Numbered from the stretch's first letter, positions 1 through 6,238 are shown. The stretch is DNA of 7,503 nucleotides from Pseudomonadota bacterium (GCA_023435945.1 JAEZLB010000074.1:1-7503); one strand, 5' to 3'. The notes: generated from the sequence alone by a model not told the origin. Numbers and translations: made by a program.

Positions 1-54
1 CGCTGCCGCAAATTGATGCGTCTGCTTGTTTTATGCGAAAATCCACGCCACTTT

Positions 55-129
55 GGACGGTTAGCTCAGGGGTAGAGCACTGCCTTCACACGGCAGGGGT
101 CACTGGTTCGATCCCAGTATCGTCCACCA
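55..129 (+). tRNA. tRNA-Val (anticodon CAC)
   Basis: A complete cloverleaf can be folded by eye. The acceptor stem is GGACGGT (55-61) with ATCGTCC (119-125), including one G-U pair. The D stem is GCTC/GAGC (64-67/75-78). The anticodon stem is CTGCC/GGCAG (80-84/92-96), enclosing the loop TTCACAC with anticodon CAC at 87-89, which reads the valine codon GUG. The T arm contains GGTTCGATCCC. A discriminator A (126) and an encoded CCA (127-129) complete the 3' end. An intrinsic terminator follows after 12 bases, so this is the last gene of its transcript. I could not find a convincing promoter in the 54 bases upstream, so it may be processed from a longer tRNA transcript that begins outside the window. 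Confidence 0.97.
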
Positions 130-141
130 TAATTTAAGAAG

Positions 142-163
142 CCCGCTGCACAGCGGGTTTTTT
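142..163 (+). terminator. Rho-independent terminator of tRNA-Val
   Basis: A perfect GC-rich hairpin, CCCGCT (142-147) paired with AGCGGG (152-157) around the loop GCAC, is followed directly by six T residues (158-163). This is the classic intrinsic terminator layout, and it sits 12 bases after the tRNA CCA end. Confidence 0.93.
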
Positions 164-312
164 ATTGCCTGCTTTCCTTCCTTCCATCCGTTCCGACGCG
201 CATTCTGCTGCCCGAATGCCACAGCTGGTGTTGCATTGCCCTCTGTTGATTGCGATCGCCGCTGTTATCAGGGTAGAGTGGCGGCTGATACTTTTGACGA
301 GGTCGGGAGATT

Positions 313-318
313 GGGAGG
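313..318 (+). promoter_or_regulatory. Ribosome binding site that sets a GTG start
   Basis: GGGAGG lies four bases before the GTG at 323. It supports GTG 323 over the in-frame ATG at 236, which has no comparable site. A start at 236 would also place 29 residues with no signal-peptide character in front of the signal sequence. Confidence 0.7.
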
Positions 319-322
319 TATC

Positions 323-847
323 GTGAAGCTGAAAATTTTTGTCGCGCTGGCGTGGGTCATGTCTCCTCTCCTTGCGAACGAGCCGGCCATCAATATTCTC
401 AAGCCCTATACCGCGATCTGCAAGGACAGCAGTGCGATTCTTTATCGCACCGTGGACGGCCGGTGGGTCAACGAGCATATGCCAGGTGTAAGTACCTACG
501 AACTTCGCAAGCTTGATTACTCCGCCAATAACAGCAATAAATCGGACCGGGCCGCCAGCGATCTGGCCTCCTGTACTGGCATGCGGATCACGGAACTCGC
601 CTCGCATGTTCATTTCATCGAGCATTGTTATTCGGTGAAGGAAATTCCCTTCCAGGGCGAAGCGTCGGAGCGTAGCGAGATGTGCAGCGAATATTATTTC
701 GAAGGCGAGATCGTGTCGGTGGATTGCCGCATTGTTAGCTTTCAGCCGAATGGCACGTTTCAGAGCAAGCAGTGGATCATGGATATGAAGGGCGGCCCGG
801 ATGCCATCCTGCAGTCCAGCGGGAATTGCAGGGTGCTTGCCCAGTAG
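323..847 (+). CDS. Putative exported cysteine-rich protein of unknown function
   Basis: This gene encodes 174 residues from a GTG start. I do not recognise the family. Residues 1-18 look like a Sec signal peptide: K2 and K4, then a hydrophobic stretch, then PLLA with likely cleavage after A18 (PLLA|NEP). The mature part of about 156 residues is soluble and has no further membrane segment. It contains six cysteines (33, 84, 102, 121, 135, 169), an even number that fits disulfide bonding in the periplasm. There is no lipobox, so a lipoprotein is unlikely. An in-frame ATG at 236 would give 203 residues but would bury the signal sequence, so I prefer 323. The gene stands alone between the tRNA terminator and a convergent sensor kinase gene whose stop codon is 37 bases away. 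I found no clear promoter. Location is inferred; function is unknown. Confidence 0.75.
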   Translation: MKLKIFVALAWVMSPLLANEPAINILKPYTAICKDSSAILYRTVDGRWVNEHMPGVSTYELRKLDYSANNSNKSDRAASDLASCTGMRITELASHVHFIEHCYSVKEIPFQGEASERSEMCSEYYFEGEIVSVDCRIVSFQPNGTFQSKQWIMDMKGGPDAILQSSGNCRVLAQ

Positions 848-876
848 TTATTCGCCACCCTAATACTTGCCAGGCT

Positions 877-896
877 TCTCGGTCTATAACCGGAGA
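877..896. other. Imperfect inverted repeat between convergent genes
   Basis: TCTCGGT (877-883) can pair with ACC-GGAGA (889-896) with one bulged G, around a five-base loop. It lies where the exported-protein gene and the kinase gene converge and overlaps the kinase stop codon (884-886). It could act as a weak bidirectional terminator, but neither strand has a good T tract after it. No stronger terminator is visible in this short gap. Confidence 0.25.
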
Positions 897-3223
897 TCTT
901 TGCCAGTTGGCTGCGCCCATCTTGGCACCGGGGAAAGGTTCTGTGGTTCGGAAATGAAGTGTCTTGACTGTTCCGACCACGGTTCGTTTTCCGCTGGTTC
1001 CTGCTCTGCAAACTCAGGTGGTGTGTTTGGTCTCAGGGGAAGTGATACCAGCAGGGTCGCTCCTTGTCCTGGCGCACTGGTAAAGCACAGGTGCCCGCCC
1101 AGTGTTTTTGCTCGTTCCGTCATACCCAGCACTCCAAACGATTCAGGTTTGCCGGGATTGTGCTCGGATACGCCTTTCCCGTTATCCCGGACCTGGAGAT
1201 GAAGACTGTCCTGGTCTGTCCATATCCTAATGTGAACCTCGCTGGCTTGTGCGTGGCGAGCAACGTTGCTGAGCGATTCCTGCACGATGCGGAAGAGAGC
1301 GATGGAAACGGCTTCCTCCACCACTTCCAGGTCGGTTTCCCACGACAGGTGGCAACATAGGGAGTGCTGTTTCTGGAACTGGCCGCATTGCCACTGCAGG
1401 GCAGCCAACAGGCCTTGATCCAGTATCGGGGGACGCAGGTTGTTGATGATGCGGCGTAGCGAGCGGGTGGCGGCATCAAGCTTGTCAGCCAGTTGCAGCA
1501 GGTGTTCGTCCGGGGCCGGGCTGCCGTCGAGCAGGGCAGCGAGGTCGTAACGCATGACCAGCAGGTATTGCCCCAGATCGTCGTGGATTTCGCGCGCAAT
1601 GCGCTTACGCTCCTCCTCGCGCGCCTGTTCCTTGTAGACCAGTAGCCTGCGTATACTTTTTTCCGATTTTTCCAGTGCCAGTGTGGCCTTCTTGTACGCG
1701 GTAATGTCGCGGCTGGTGCCGCGGTAGCCGCAGAAACGTCCACTGCGATCCCAGAAAGGTTCAGCATTGGTGCAAAACCAGCGCTCGCTGCCATCGGGAA
1801 AATAGACGCGATATTCAAATTCCTTTACGGGCTGCCGCGCTGCCAGCGTGCGGCGATGCGCTTCCCACTCTTCGGCAGTCAGGTCGATGGATGGGAAATC
1901 CCACATCCGTTTCCCGAGCATAGGTTTTGACCGCATTCCTTCCTTGTCCATGCCTATCGTGAAACGATGTTCTGTATCAGTTTCCCAATACCAGTCCGAA
2001 GAAATGTGGGTCAAATGCTGGAATCGTTGCCGGCTTTCCTGCAAATCCCTCTTTAGCGCCTTGCGCCTTTCTATATGCTTGCGCAAGCGGCGATTATTGC
2101 GTTCAAGTTCGGCAGTGCGCTTGGCGATAAGGTCCTCAGCATATTCCGTGTAGGCGGTGCTGCGGCGCACCCATAACGCGGCAATCCCGCTCAGTAGCAA
2201 ACCGCCGAACAAGATGGAAACAGAAAGAGAGTGGTGATGGATAAAGAAGTGAGGCTGACGGGAAACGACGATATGCCAGGGCTGGCCGCCCAGCCATAAG
2301 GTGTGGGTGGAAGCTGGAGGCTGATTGTAGAGAAGATTCCGGAAAATAGCGGGCTGCTGATCGGAGGGAGTGGGCAGAGAACCTAGTCTTAACAGGGCGG
2401 GGAATTGTTCGTGGTCGGAACCGGGAATGACTTCTATGCCGATGTCGGGTTGATGAAGCAAGGGGAATTGGGCGAGCAGCTCGCGAAACAGGCCGACAGC
2501 ATTCAGGGTCAGCGCGACTTCACCGATTTGCTCCGGGTAATGGAACGTTGCGCCGTCAACGGACAACGGGCGGTCATAGACTGGCAAGATCAGGGTAATG
2601 CTGTCCTGATGAATGGGCAGCGTGATTTCTTCTGGCGGATAGAGCGCGGTGGCCGCCGGCAGGCCAGTGCTCATGGCGCGGGATATCGCATCATCTTCCG
2701 CATTCAGTGACACGGCATCCAGGCCGCGGATGAAGATGCCGGTTTCAGCAGGCGCAATATGCTCCAGCACATGGTAGTTCAGGCGCTCTTTTGCCGGGAC
2801 ATGCTGCTCATTTTCCAGTTCCGTGATCCGGAAGCCCGGATACTGTTTTTGCATGCGTGCTTCATAAGCCTGGCGATCTTCGTGGCTGACGATACGCCGG
2901 AAGGTTACATGCTGGGCGAAATGCCGTTCAGTGAGAATATGGTTGGCAACGAAGGCGAACACGTTTTCCTGAAACGGCTCGGCGTCCATCAGCACGTCGC
3001 GTGCGTGGCGCAACTGGTCCGTTACTTCATGAAGTCCGATACGCAAATTGGCAATGTGCCGCGATACGTCACCCTGAAAAGCCTGGTCTGTTTCGTCGAG
3101 TTCCAGGTGCCGGACAGCCCCGAATAACAAAAGCGTCAGCAGTACCCCATAGAGCATGACGCGCCAGGCCGGTGAGGGAAGCGTAAAAGGCGTTACGGAT
3201 AAACGGCCGGGACGCTGGGACAT
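884..3223 (-). CDS. CHASE/PAS sensor histidine kinase (NarX/UhpB-type HisKA_3)
   Basis: A 779-residue inner-membrane sensor kinase. TM1 spans about 20-37. A periplasmic CHASE domain spans about 80-310, with recognisable pieces such as FRITEL (131-136), GLDAVS (167-172) and LILPVY (211-216). TM2 spans about 331-352. A charged helical linker (355-400) leads to a PAS/PAC domain (about 401-510, with FPDGSERW at 475-482). The dimerisation domain is HisKA_3: REIHDDLGQ gives phospho-acceptor H547 and an HDxxxQ motif (D548, Q552) that in NarX relatives also supports phosphatase activity. HATPase_c follows, with an N box near QESLSNVARHA (648-658), G1 DNGKG (680-684) and G2 GVLGMTERA (697-705). About 49 proline- and acid-rich residues extend past the catalytic domain. 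The ligand is unknown. HisKA_3 kinases normally phosphorylate LuxR-type (NarL/FixJ) regulators, and none is in the window. The start ATG 3223 has no good ribosome binding site; ATG at residue 23 is an alternative. An FNR-like box lies about 90 bases upstream. Confidence 0.95.
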   Translation of the reverse strand: MSQRPGRLSVTPFTLPSPAWRVMLYGVLLTLLLFGAVRHLELDETDQAFQGDVSRHIANLRIGLHEVTDQLRHARDVLMDAEPFQENVFAFVANHILTERHFAQHVTFRRIVSHEDRQAYEARMQKQYPGFRITELENEQHVPAKERLNYHVLEHIAPAETGIFIRGLDAVSLNAEDDAISRAMSTGLPAATALYPPEEITLPIHQDSITLILPVYDRPLSVDGATFHYPEQIGEVALTLNAVGLFRELLAQFPLLHQPDIGIEVIPGSDHEQFPALLRLGSLPTPSDQQPAIFRNLLYNQPPASTHTLWLGGQPWHIVVSRQPHFFIHHHSLSVSILFGGLLLSGIAALWVRRSTAYTEYAEDLIAKRTAELERNNRRLRKHIERRKALKRDLQESRQRFQHLTHISSDWYWETDTEHRFTIGMDKEGMRSKPMLGKRMWDFPSIDLTAEEWEAHRRTLAARQPVKEFEYRVYFPDGSERWFCTNAEPFWDRSGRFCGYRGTSRDITAYKKATLALEKSEKSIRRLLVYKEQAREEERKRIAREIHDDLGQYLLVMRYDLAALLDGSPAPDEHLLQLADKLDAATRSLRRIINNLRPPILDQGLLAALQWQCGQFQKQHSLCCHLSWETDLEVVEEAVSIALFRIVQESLSNVARHAQASEVHIRIWTDQDSLHLQVRDNGKGVSEHNPGKPESFGVLGMTERAKTLGGHLCFTSAPGQGATLLVSLPLRPNTPPEFAEQEPAENEPWSEQSRHFISEPQNLSPVPRWAQPTGKDLRL

Positions 3224-3246
3224 GGCAAGGCAGTCGAATTAGGACG

Positions 3247-3260
3247 AGCTTATTTAAGCT
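3247..3260. repeat. 14-bp palindrome in the kinase leader
   Basis: AGCTTA (3247-3252) and TAAGCT (3255-3260) form a perfect inverted repeat around TT. It lies 24 bases upstream of the kinase start. It could be a dimeric protein site or, if transcribed, a small AU-rich hairpin. Its role is unknown. Confidence 0.45.
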
Positions 3261-3281
3261 GCATAAAACTTGCCTATATGG

Positions 3282-3310
3282 AATGCTTGTTTCTACGTGG
3301 AAAATGCTTG
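3282..3310. repeat. Direct repeat AATGCTTG, two copies 21 bp apart
   Basis: AATGCTTG occurs at 3282-3289 and again at 3303-3310 (CAAGCATT when read toward the kinase gene). The 21-bp spacing is two helical turns, so both copies face the same side of the DNA. Tandem same-face half-sites are typical of response-regulator or activator binding. The second copy overlaps the first three bases of the FNR-like box. Chance occurrence of two 8-mers cannot be excluded. Confidence 0.4.
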
Positions 3311-3321
3311 ATGTTTATCAA
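3308..3321. promoter_or_regulatory. FNR/ANR/DNR-type operator (perfect TTGAT-N4-ATCAA)
   Basis: TTGATGTTTATCAA matches all ten defined positions of the FNR-family consensus. The site lies in the only intergenic space before the kinase gene, with its centre (3314.5) about 92 bases upstream of the kinase ATG. Read toward the kinase, a -10-like TATGCA at 3265-3260 would give a start site near 3253 and place the box at -61.5, a class I activator position. An alternative -10-like CATATA at 3280-3275 would put it at about -46.5, which is less standard. The box is seen directly; oxygen- or NO-responsive control of the kinase gene is inferred. Confidence 0.65.
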
Positions 3322-3353
3322 ATGTTACCGGTTATTGTCCGTGCTGATTCAGT

Positions 3354-3371
3354 AACGGATTCTCATCCGTT
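3354..3371 (-). other. Stem-loop with GNRA tetraloop at the GTPase stop codon
   Basis: On the minus-strand mRNA, AACGGAU and AUCCGUU form a perfect 7-bp stem closed by GAGA, a GNRA-type tetraloop. The UGA stop codon (3365-3363) spans the end of the stem and the first loop bases. There is no U tract after it, so it is not a standard intrinsic terminator. It may protect the mRNA 3' end or assist termination. Confidence 0.4.
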
Positions 3372-4739
3372 TAAAACCTTTTCAGCAGCCGTGGCAACGT
3401 TCTCGACGATTCGGGTGCGCGCAGGGTTGTTCTGGTTTTCCCAATCGGGCTCATTGCGTGCCGGTTGCAAGGCCTGAAGCAAAGTGCGGTATCGGCCTTT
3501 CAGGTCGCGGGATGTGCCAGCACCCAAGGCAATCTTGTCCTGAGCAGCGTGTCCGCGCTGCTCAAGTACGGTGATCAGGTACAGCAGTCGTTCCGTCGTC
3601 AGCAGCAAAACCTCATTTTGCAAAACCATTTCTTCATTACCCTGCGTTCTTGCATAAGCCTTGCGCAACAACTGCCGCCAGTTCTGGTTACCCAGGCCGC
3701 CCAGCGTCGCTCCCAGCGCAGTGCCGGTGCCCAGAGACAATCCGGCAAAGGCAATATCGGCAGCAAGGCCCAATGCCATGCCAACCACGGCACCGCTTCC
3801 CAAGCGCTTGGCAGCATCCTGCAGCAGTTCCGGGTCGAATAGCGTGTCTTCCCAATGGCCGTTCAGCCAAGGCAGCGCATCGGTCTCCGATTCATCTTCG
3901 CGGAAACCGTAAATCTGCAGCAGGTCGCCGATGCAACGCCGTACGCGCTGTGCCACCTCATGCTGGAATTCACTGACGAAGGCATCTTTGCGGTTTGCCT
4001 GCTCCAGTTCTTCCTTGCTGATGCTGCGACGCAAGGCCGCGAGACTGACCAGGGTTTCTGCGACGGAGCGGCAGGCTGCCTTGCGCCGTTGCTGTGCCTG
4101 TTTTTCCAGTTCGCGTATGACCCGCTGCAGCGTTGCTTCGTGGGAGCGCAGCAGGACGCTCAGGTCCGAGAACAACCTGCGCTCGGAGCCGACAAAGGGA
4201 GCGACTGCATCGAATTCGATATAGGTATGCAGGTTGTAGGCCGCCAGAATTGTTCGCCACTTTTCCTTACGACTGTCCGGCGCCCGCACGAAGTTAAGCA
4301 CCGGCATGATGGGTTTGCCGCACCAGGTCAGTATTTCTATCTCGTAGCGAAACTTGGGTAGGTCGGGCTCGCGCGTATCGATCACGTACATGGCGGCGTC
4401 GACATCCAGCATCTTGCGCAATACCTTGGCTTCCTGCTCGAAGCGTTGCTGCGCTTCGGGGCTCTCGAGAAAGGCGCGTATACGTTCGGGCGGCGTGGCG
4501 TAATCCCGTTGATCCTTCACGTAATCGATCAGCCCCGCCGAGTCTTCCAGTCCAGGTGTATCGTAAAAACGCACCAGGCTTTCTTCATTGACCTTGAAGT
4601 CGATGGCTTCCACATGGCGGGTGGTGCCAGGGCGATCCGATATCTCGCCAAAGCCTGGATGGCGGGTCAGCGAACGCAATAGCGAAGTCTTGCCGGCATT
4701 GGTGTGGCCGACCACGGCAAGCTGAATCGGTTCAGTCAT
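3363..4739 (-). CDS. Era/TrmE-like GTPase with DUF3482-type C-terminal region
   Basis: A 458-residue protein. The N-terminal G domain (about 1-200) has G1 GHTNAGKT (11-18), a G2/switch I region around RPGTTRH (36-42) and G3 DTPG (60-63), as in the Era/TrmE/EngA branch. The expected G4 NKxD is replaced by NFVR (149-152) after IMPVL, so guanine recognition may be altered. A charged helical region (about 200-280) follows. Then comes a Gly/Ala-rich hydrophobic stretch (313-350) resembling a glycine zipper that could contact or insert into the membrane, and a helical C terminus. I assign the C-terminal half to DUF3482 from its length and pairing with a DUF2868 gene; this is from memory of the families. 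The start is well supported: GGAGGA lies five bases upstream, and the ATG overlaps the end of the DUF2868 gene by 8 bp (ATGACTGA), implying translational coupling. The cellular role is unknown; a membrane-associated regulatory GTPase is the likeliest reading. Confidence 0.92.
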   Translation of the reverse strand: MTEPIQLAVVGHTNAGKTSLLRSLTRHPGFGEISDRPGTTRHVEAIDFKVNEESLVRFYDTPGLEDSAGLIDYVKDQRDYATPPERIRAFLESPEAQQRFEQEAKVLRKMLDVDAAMYVIDTREPDLPKFRYEIEILTWCGKPIMPVLNFVRAPDSRKEKWRTILAAYNLHTYIEFDAVAPFVGSERRLFSDLSVLLRSHEATLQRVIRELEKQAQQRRKAACRSVAETLVSLAALRRSISKEELEQANRKDAFVSEFQHEVAQRVRRCIGDLLQIYGFREDESETDALPWLNGHWEDTLFDPELLQDAAKRLGSGAVVGMALGLAADIAFAGLSLGTGTALGATLGGLGNQNWRQLLRKAYARTQGNEEMVLQNEVLLLTTERLLYLITVLEQRGHAAQDKIALGAGTSRDLKGRYRTLLQALQPARNEPDWENQNNPARTRIVENVATAAEKVLNG

Positions 4740-6126
4740 TGCTGTCCTCCATCCATAACGCGACCTCGTCGGTGTGCGTGAAGCAAGGTACGGCTTGCAT
4801 GTTCATGTCGGCCAGCCAGGTGGTCCAGCGCTTCGCCGAAAGAGCATCGTCGTCCAAGGGCAGGAGCAGCAGGGCGCAGCGGACGGCATGGGTTGCTGCT
4901 TCGCGTATGAAATGAGCCGTACCGCGATCGGGACTGGATTGCTTGTTGCAGGCAAACAGCAGGAGATACGGCCGCTGGGTGGTCAGCTTGTCCAGTATGG
5001 CTCGGCGTTCCTGGTTGCTGCCGGCAATGCGTTCCATCATGACTGCATTGCGCGGCATATTCTTGGGAGGCCAGGACATTTCTTCCGGCAATTCGAAACC
5101 TACCACGGCAAGTGTTACGGCCTCGCCAGGAACCGGTGAACGCGTCAGCGGCCGCACCGTTTGCAGGGTTTTTTTCTCGCGGTCGACGACGGCTGAGGGC
5201 TCCATTGTATTCAGGCGAGCCAGCAGCTTGGCAAAATAGGGAAGCGAAAGATCCAGTTTCATGTGCTTCACGCGAGAGCGCCACACGGCCCAGCTTATCA
5301 GCAGAAGGACAAGGCGCGGCAGCAGGCCGTAGATGGCAATGCAGCCGATCAACCACCATGCCCAAGCACGATGATCGCTGTACGGGGAGTCCGGTGTCAG
5401 CAAGGTTGCCGAATCCGGCAACGGGAATCCGAGTTGGTGGGGGAGCCAGCCGCTGATTTGCACGAAGCCTACAAAAAAGTCGGCCGGCAGTATGGTGGTT
5501 TCCCAGGTCAGGCGATAGGAATGAAATGAGAAGGAGATGCCCAGGGTAATCAGCACCGCCAGCAGTCCTACGCTCCAGAACGCATGGCTGGCGATGCCGG
5601 CCACCCATGGCAATAAGCGATAACGTGCATAGAGCGAGAGGGCAGCGTCCAGTACATCCCAGAAATACGGGCCGCGGCGAATGGGCAGGCGTGCAGCGGC
5701 ACGCAGCATGATGCTGCCCAGGGAACTTTCTTCGGCAAGGTCGCTGCGCCAAAAGGTCAATAACCAGAGCAGCAATGCGAGCAGATGCGGGCCGAGTGCC
5801 AGTAGCAGGGCATACGGTGCATTGATAGTGTTGTCTTGGCCGGTGACCGAAGCCGCAATGCCGGTACCGAGGATAATTGCCATGACCGCGAGTGCCAGCC
5901 CGGTATAACGCACCAGGGATTTCCAGTGCTGTACTTCAGTCGGCAGGTGCAGGGAAGCGGCCAGTACTTTGGCCCGCTCCAGTAATTGCCCTTCACGGTC
6001 ACGGTGCCGCTCGAATGCTCGCTGTATTGCCGCATCATCGGGCAGAGGCTGCCTTTCCTCTATGATGCGTACCGTTTCGGCAAGCAGGAAGTCGGAGGGC
6101 GGTGTCCGGCGGGAATGATCGGTCAA
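4732..6126 (-). CDS. DUF2868-type four-TM membrane protein, partner of the GTPase
   Basis: A 464-residue inner-membrane protein from a TTG start. The N-terminal cytoplasmic part is helical (about 11-60, beginning DFLLAETVRIIEE, a typical DUF2868 opening). Four hydrophobic segments lie near 71-93, 103-125, 172-197 and 255-282, which puts both ends in the cytoplasm and leaves a loop of about 55 residues (198-254) in the periplasm. The C-terminal cytoplasmic domain (about 285-464) alternates short beta-like stretches (VTLAVVG at 337-343, YLLLFAC at 387-393, CALLLLPL at 417-424) with helices, suggesting a Rossmann-like fold. It contains SPDRGT (398-403). No P-loop is visible. The TTG at 6126 is supported by GAGGA six bases upstream; no in-frame ATG serves better. 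It is the first gene of a two-gene operon with the GTPase, overlapping it by 8 bp. The molecular function is not established. A membrane anchor or effector of the GTPase is inferred from pairing. Confidence 0.9.
   Translation of the reverse strand: MTDHSRRTPPSDFLLAETVRIIEERQPLPDDAAIQRAFERHRDREGQLLERAKVLAASLHLPTEVQHWKSLVRYTGLALAVMAIILGTGIAASVTGQDNTINAPYALLLALGPHLLALLLWLLTFWRSDLAEESSLGSIMLRAAARLPIRRGPYFWDVLDAALSLYARYRLLPWVAGIASHAFWSVGLLAVLITLGISFSFHSYRLTWETTILPADFFVGFVQISGWLPHQLGFPLPDSATLLTPDSPYSDHRAWAWWLIGCIAIYGLLPRLVLLLISWAVWRSRVKHMKLDLSLPYFAKLLARLNTMEPSAVVDREKKTLQTVRPLTRSPVPGEAVTLAVVGFELPEEMSWPPKNMPRNAVMMERIAGSNQERRAILDKLTTQRPYLLLFACNKQSSPDRGTAHFIREAATHAVRCALLLLPLDDDALSAKRWTTWLADMNMQAVPCFTHTDEVALWMEDSND
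4745..4750 (-). promoter_or_regulatory. Shine-Dalgarno GGAGGA of the GTPase gene
   Basis: GGAGGA is present on the minus strand inside the last codons of the DUF2868 gene, five bases before ATG 4739. This allows re-initiation or independent initiation on the shared mRNA and fixes the GTPase start. Confidence 0.85.
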
Positions 6127-6132
6127 GCTTTG

Positions 6133-6137
6133 TCCTC
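6133..6137 (-). promoter_or_regulatory. Shine-Dalgarno GAGGA that sets the TTG start of the DUF2868 gene
   Basis: GAGGA on the minus strand lies six bases before TTG 6126, at good spacing. The in-frame ATG further upstream (6198) is followed by a TAA after nine codons, so it cannot be the start. Confidence 0.7.
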
Positions 6138-6211
6138 GTGCCTGTGTAAGGGGGATGTACCTGGGTTTTTAACGCAGGAGATCAAGAGGTAATCTCATAA
6201 AGGGTGTTTTG

Positions 6212-6238
6212 ATTATAGCAACACTCATGCCTGTGCAA
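6212..6238 (-). promoter_or_regulatory. Sigma70 promoter with extended -10 for the DUF2868-GTPase operon
   Basis: On the minus strand, TGC-TATAAT (6220-6212) is a perfect -10 hexamer with an extended TGn element. A -35-like TTGCAC (6238-6233) lies 15 bases upstream, short but tolerated when the -10 is extended. Transcription would begin near 6205, giving a leader of about 79 bases. The inverted repeat GCCTG-N7-CAGGC (6229-6245) covers the -35 element and could be an operator. Confidence 0.7.

Noticed and set aside
1..54. Possible promoter of tRNA-Val (TTGATG at 13-18, TTATGC at 31-36)
   Set aside because: The spacing is only 12 bases, too short for a sigma70 promoter; the tRNA may be part of a longer transcript.
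55..129. tRNA 3' end as an attachment site for an integrated element
   Set aside because: No second copy of the tRNA 3' sequence and no integrase gene is present in the window.
172..187. Tandem TTCC units
   Set aside because: About three short copies just after the tRNA terminator; too few to call a microsatellite of note.
1120..1818. A 232-codon minus-strand open frame inside the kinase gene
   Set aside because: Alternative frame of the PAS and HisKA_3 region; composition is typical of a shadow and the kinase motifs are all in the other frame.
3855..4361. A 168-codon plus-strand open frame inside the GTPase gene
   Set aside because: It is antisense to a clear GTPase coding frame, has no recognisable domain and no ribosome binding site; it is a by-product of codon bias.
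4736..5752. A 338-codon minus-strand open frame within the DUF2868 gene
   Set aside because: It is a shifted frame of the membrane-protein gene, rich in Arg/Pro/His/Cys with no membrane segments or family features. The frame starting at 6126 has the TM pattern and DUF2868 features.
6169..6198. A nine-codon upstream reading frame in the DUF2868 leader (ATG at 6198, TAA at 6171-6169)
   Set aside because: It starts only a few bases after the predicted transcription start and has no ribosome binding site or attenuator structure, so a leader peptide is not supported.
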